From Ustulina deusta (lineage: Eukaryota > Ascomycota > Sordariomycetes > Xylariales > Xylariaceae): a stretch of DNA of 64,000 nucleotides. Every line of letters starts with the position of its first letter. Within the stretch, counting starts at the first letter, position 1. The notes below the pieces were generated by a model. It did no database searches. It saw only the letters and a list, made by a program, of their open reading frames with translations, and was not told where the DNA came from. Location: contig JAJNNX010000002.1 of assembly GCA_023159155.1 (NCBI GenBank), positions 744,001-808,000 on the forward strand, given 5' to 3'. A program made the position numbers and the translations under genes. Below are positions 60,401-64,000 of the stretch, one piece after another.

Positions 60401-63400
60401 TGGGCTCGAGTAGAGGAGATAAGAGCTTCGATTCTTAGATACAGGGTCAACGGGATCCGGCTTTGGCGTGGGACTCTCAGGTTCTTCTACGGGCTTCAGC
60501 AGAGGCAGTTCAGGTAATTCTGGCAGTTGTGCTGTAGCTTCTTGCGTCGAACGACCGTCCTGTAGGTCACCACGAGGGGTTACTGTGTGACTGGGTGTTG
60601 GAGAAGATACATCATGAGCTCTATCTGGAATGTCGCTCGGTTGCGGCTCTTCCTGAAGTGGAGTCGGCGTGACGGCCGACTCACGGCATGTTCTTTCTAC
60701 TAGCAGTAAGGGCTTAAATGTCCTTGTACTTTCCCAGGACATAGGTCGTGCTCGAGCCTTCGAAGCGCTACCCGTTTCTGGTGTCGCTGTGATTGGGGAA
60801 GCTGAAGGGGATTGCTTCAGGATGCCTGGAGAGGCAGGGGTAACTCTCTGACCTAACCGAAACTGAAGAGGAATTGCACTATTACTTGGCGTTTTCACTC
60901 TGAGTGGGATGTCACTGCGACGACGGGTATGTGAAGACTTCTGAGCTAATAAGAGCCGTTCCCGCTCGTCTTCAGGAGTTCCGGGCCGACTCTCTGGGAG
61001 GGGAGGAATGGTTTCATCGAGGACAGGAACTGGAGTGCTCGGTCTACTTGGGGGTAAGGGTAAGAGGTCACCGTATGTGGGATCAATAGCTGGTCGTATT
61101 TCTCGCTCCACAATTTCGGGGTCAATGAGCTCATTCTGAGATGGTGAACTTGGACACCTTTCAGTAGCCATAGTTTCTCCAAGCGAACCTGTCTCGGCTG
61201 CGGTATCGGCGGCTTTTCCAGTGAGTTTTTGAAGTGCAAGGGCAATCGCGGCGCCCGTCAGGCCGGCACTCGCGCCAAGAGCGCCGGCATTATCTAAAAA
61301 AGAACTCTCGTCATCGTGTTGTGTACGAGACTGGTCGTTCCCTTCGCTAAGACCAATAGATGACTTGAGGCGGTCGAAGAAGCTTGAGTTCCTATTTCCC
61401 TTTTTGGCCTCGAACCCGGACAGCCCTCTTTCTTCGCCGGGTGGTTGGCGTTCATTTAGTGAGTCTTCGTCTTTGGGAAATCCACCGGGTGCACTGCTAC
61501 GGTCCTCTACTTTCGTTTCCTCCTCATCTTTAAGACTTGCTTCGGGGGAACTTGGTCTCAAAGGCGAATCACTAAGTGAGCCTTCCTTGAAAGTCTTCCT
61601 GGGGCTTTCAACAGAGACCCCTGAACGGGGTGCGGATTGGGCGGCAGGAGGAGATTCTTCGCGTGTTGTTGCATCGCGTTTAGGCTTCTTCTTTTTCTTC
61701 ACCTTTTTAGGCAAATCGACCCACTCGTCCTCAGCCGCTGCAACGCTCTCACTGTGTGGGTCACTAAAAGAGTCAACAATTTTCTTTGGACTCTCATCGA
61801 TGTTCTCGGCAAGAGGGGTACGGCGAGAAGGCGAAGCGTCACGTTTAGACTCCTTTTTTTGTTTCGTTGGGGGGTCCCAGTCGTCCACGACGTCATCTCC
61901 AGTGACTGGCCCGGAAGCTTCGTCACCAGCGTCCCATTTGATCATTTCCTCTCGGACTTCAGAAACATCAAGAGACCTTGGAAGAGAATCAGCGGCGGCC
62001 AAATTTGACTTGTTCGTCTTTCCTTTCTTAGGCAAATCCCATTCATCGGGCGGGATAGGATTTCCTCCAGGCTCGACTATTGCATATGAACTTTCACGTG
62101 ATAGCTCTGGGGCAACAGCTGTTGATGGAACCGACTCGTCAGCCTCGTCAGCCACAGAGTCTCTCTTAGCCTTCTTTTTCCTCTTCTTCTTGTCTTTGCT
62201 AGGCGCAGGCCACTCCTCTTGCGGAGCTGCAGAATCATCGATGACTTGTTCGGGATATTGGGGTATCGATTCTAGACTCGCACCGAAATCACGTACTCTA
62301 GGTTCCCATTCACTCGCCTTCGTATCCTTGCTCATTGTTGCCCAATCGACTTCCTGCTCTGTAGTCTTTGCACCTTCGAGAGCCAGGGATGTGTCGACTG
62401 GGTCAGTAGCTTCGCATGGTTCAACGTTTCTGCTTTGCTGAGGATCACGTTCGAAGTCCTGGGGAGAGTCTTGCTGAATCACGATAGGCCTCTTTGACTT
62501 CTTTGGCTTTTTCTTTTTTAAGGACGTATCCACCCAATTGTCAATGACAGGCTCGGGGGCTTGTTGGATAGAAGATGAGTCTCGTGATACTTGATCATCT
62601 TCCCAAGCCTGCCTGTCTGCAGCTCCATCTCGTCTCTTTTGCTCCTTCTTGGTAAGGCTGCTTGCAGGTATGGCCCAATCTTCTTCTGAAATTGAACGCG
62701 GCGTCTCCGGTACTGGGTCATCATGTACAGCTAATACAGATTTATCAGAAATATCTTGCTCGGCGGCTTTCTCTTGTTTACGCCTCTCTTTTTTGCTCAA
62801 TCTCGAGAAGATTTCGGAGTCGTTGGAAGATATCTCTTTCTCCTCTGTGGCACTATCCCGCAATTCGCCAATCGCGAAGCTTGTGTCCCCTCTATTGTGG
62901 GCGTTATCCTTGGTGCTTTGACTAGTTGCTGCCGCCGAAGTACCGAATGGTTCATTTGAACCAGGGGGGGAATCGCGGCGATGGAATTTTGCGTCATCGA
63001 TGATGATATTAGGATCAAAGCCACTACCTTCAAGTCCGGCCGCGATACTCGCCATAAATACCGGGTCCTCAGCAAAGCGTCCGGGCATCTGATGGCTCCT
63101 TGGGCTTGGGGGTTTCGGCCCAGGGATTGGTGGGTCATCGTACAGCGCATCAAATTGTAAGGAATGCCTCTTCTTGGACGACTGGCCAGGCTCTTTGGAT
63201 TCGACATGCTCACGAGGTACATCCGTACCAACGCCAGAGCCAGAAATTGATGAAGCAGCAATCCCAACGCCAACACCAGAAATAGAAGCCATTATGGCAC
63301 CCCAGCCTTTCTTGTCAGTTCGAGACCTAGATGTCTCCGCGGGAGTAATAATTCTGGTACCCGAGTAGGGATCATTTTCCCGCTCTGGACTCTCAACCAC

Positions 63401-64000
63401 ATAGTGCTTTGTCTGGTTCTCACCCCAAGTTACAACTTTAGATGGTACTGCCGATGATGTTGAGACTACCTCATCTTGTATCACAGCAGACATAGAATCA
63501 GTGTCAACTTTAGTTGTGGGCGACGGTATATCAATGTTTCTGAGCTGCTGCTTCTCGGGAATCGGTGAAGGCGCTGGGGTTGGGCGTACGAGATTCAGCA
63601 TCGGACGTTCACGCTCCGCAGAAGGATCTCTTGCACTGAATATCGGGAATGTTGATGACCGACGCCGAGACTCGGAAACCCGGAAACGAGAAAGCTCTTT
63701 AGGATGCTCCAAAACATTATCAATTCGCACATCAGCATTAGGCCCATCGAAAGGATTCTTTTGTTTCGGATGATCCAGTGCTGGAGGTGTTACGACTTGA
63801 GAGGCATTTGCTGAATCTCTCCCCTCATCCTTCCATTTGTCGACTACCGAGTCGGGAGAATTGCTTCGGGATCTTTCTTCCTGTTCTCGAATTCTGCGTG
63901 CCAGCCTAGCCTCACGGTAGGCTCGGTCAGCATCATCGAGTACAGGGTCCTTAGGTCGAGTCGCAGAACTGGAATCCTGTGAGTGATCCCGAGACCCGGC
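45452..64000 (-). CDS. lah: Leashin-like giant protein (Woronin body tether; 'involucrin repeat' type), C-terminal part, cut by window edge
   Basis: Leashin (LAH) tethers Woronin bodies to the cell cortex or septal pore in Neurospora and Aspergillus, and its homologues are often annotated as involucrin repeat protein. One exon runs from beyond 64000 to 47111 without a stop (at least 5630 codons); after a 174-bp intron the last exon is 46936-45452, giving at least 6124 residues. The frame is fully open to the window edge, so the start lies outside. Most of the protein is acidic, low-complexity sequence with lysine-rich modules and two tandem repeat tracts, listed separately. The end is more ordered: a Ser/Arg-rich stretch (SNSVRSIHSFRSVRSGANTP; RRVDRRMSGDLRSL), then DGYGEGRIGSPRSPTRPPSM at the exon junction, a coiled coil of about 150 residues (VLELESRVEQLLAENRALAD) and a globular part with RDIFMSMTMNMIWEFVFTRY. 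The assignment rests on size, architecture and remembered family features, not a search. Confidence 0.8.
55240..55605 (-). repeat. 15-nt tandem repeat coding AVDEP-type pentapeptides
   Basis: About 24 successive pentapeptides of the pattern A-V-D/G/H-E/K-P/L/S (AVDKP, AVDES, AVDEL, AVGKP and so on) inside the leashin-like exon. On the plus strand it reads as repeated TCAACAGCTGGTTCG-type units. Alternating acidic and basic variants (DEL/GKP) recur in short higher-order blocks. Confidence 0.9.
58820..59690 (-). repeat. Higher-order EAPVEA repeat in the leashin-like protein
   Basis: Tract built from a tetrapeptide step (VEAP) organised into seven larger units, each beginning with VDxxAD (VDIPAD and variants). 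Unit lengths read as 39, 31, 31, 27, 35 and 35 residues, then a decayed last unit. The DNA copies are highly similar, suggesting recent expansion. Confidence 0.88.

Larger units (their letters stand above)
48545..62810 (-). repeat. Periodic lysine-rich modules in the leashin-like protein
   Basis: I count roughly 38 short basic modules of the form S/P-x-KKSKKDKKKKK, usually followed by a Ser- or Gln-containing residue pair, spread over about 4700 residues. Typical spacing is 80-150 residues, and the intervening sequence is strongly acidic. The central modules are nearly identical (KKSKKDKKKKK), while those at both ends are degenerate (for example KKERRKQEK and KEKRKSKR). Confidence 0.85.

Overview
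The window looks like a chromosome segment from a filamentous ascomycete, most likely a Sordariomycete. The evidence is many short introns (about 46-180 bp) with GT..AG ends and CTAAC-like branch points, the fungal proteins VelB, a Zn2Cys6 regulator, a DUF3602 protein, a wax-synthase-like MBOAT protein, a fungal-type telomerase reverse transcriptase and a giant leashin-like Woronin body tether. The order or genus cannot be fixed from the sequence.

Layout. 1-0.9 kb (-): 5' part of a GPH-family sugar:proton symporter running off the left edge. 2.46-3.6 kb (+): HIS1, ATP phosphoribosyltransferase. 4.15-4.9 kb (+): small membrane protein. 5.5-7.5 kb (+): wax-synthase-like acyltransferase. 8.46 kb: tRNA-Gln(CUG) with a shortened T-loop. 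8.9-13.0 kb (-): complete ten-exon TERT. 16.9-23.0 kb (+): DH-BAR-SH3 Rho GEF of about 2000 residues. 23-28.9 kb: no supportable gene. 28.9-30.6 kb (+): velB. 32.9-33.5 kb (+): DUF3602 protein. 34.4-35.8 kb (+): GNAT-like acetyltransferase, tail to tail with HEM12 (uroporphyrinogen decarboxylase, -, 35.8-37.1 kb), with 43 bp between the stop codons. 37.65-39.7 kb (+): conserved-looking 694-residue protein of unknown function, head to head with HEM12. 41.4-44.4 kb (+): Zn2Cys6 transcription factor. 45.45-64 kb (-): 3' part of a leashin-like gene with one open exon of at least 16.9 kb, running off the right edge.

The genes do not form a pathway cluster. They are mostly single housekeeping or developmental genes (histidine and haem synthesis, telomere maintenance, polarity, development, septal biology) separated by long intergenic DNA. 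That DNA repeatedly carries two short motifs, the palindrome TACCTAGGTA and TAGTGTAC, which I did not notice in exons.

The most unusual content is the giant protein. Its highly charged disordered body carries nearly forty lysine-rich modules, a 15-nt pentapeptide repeat tract, and a higher-order repeat whose unit lengths differ by steps of four residues. Splice models were built by reading junctions by eye and checking phase; none is supported by transcript data here.
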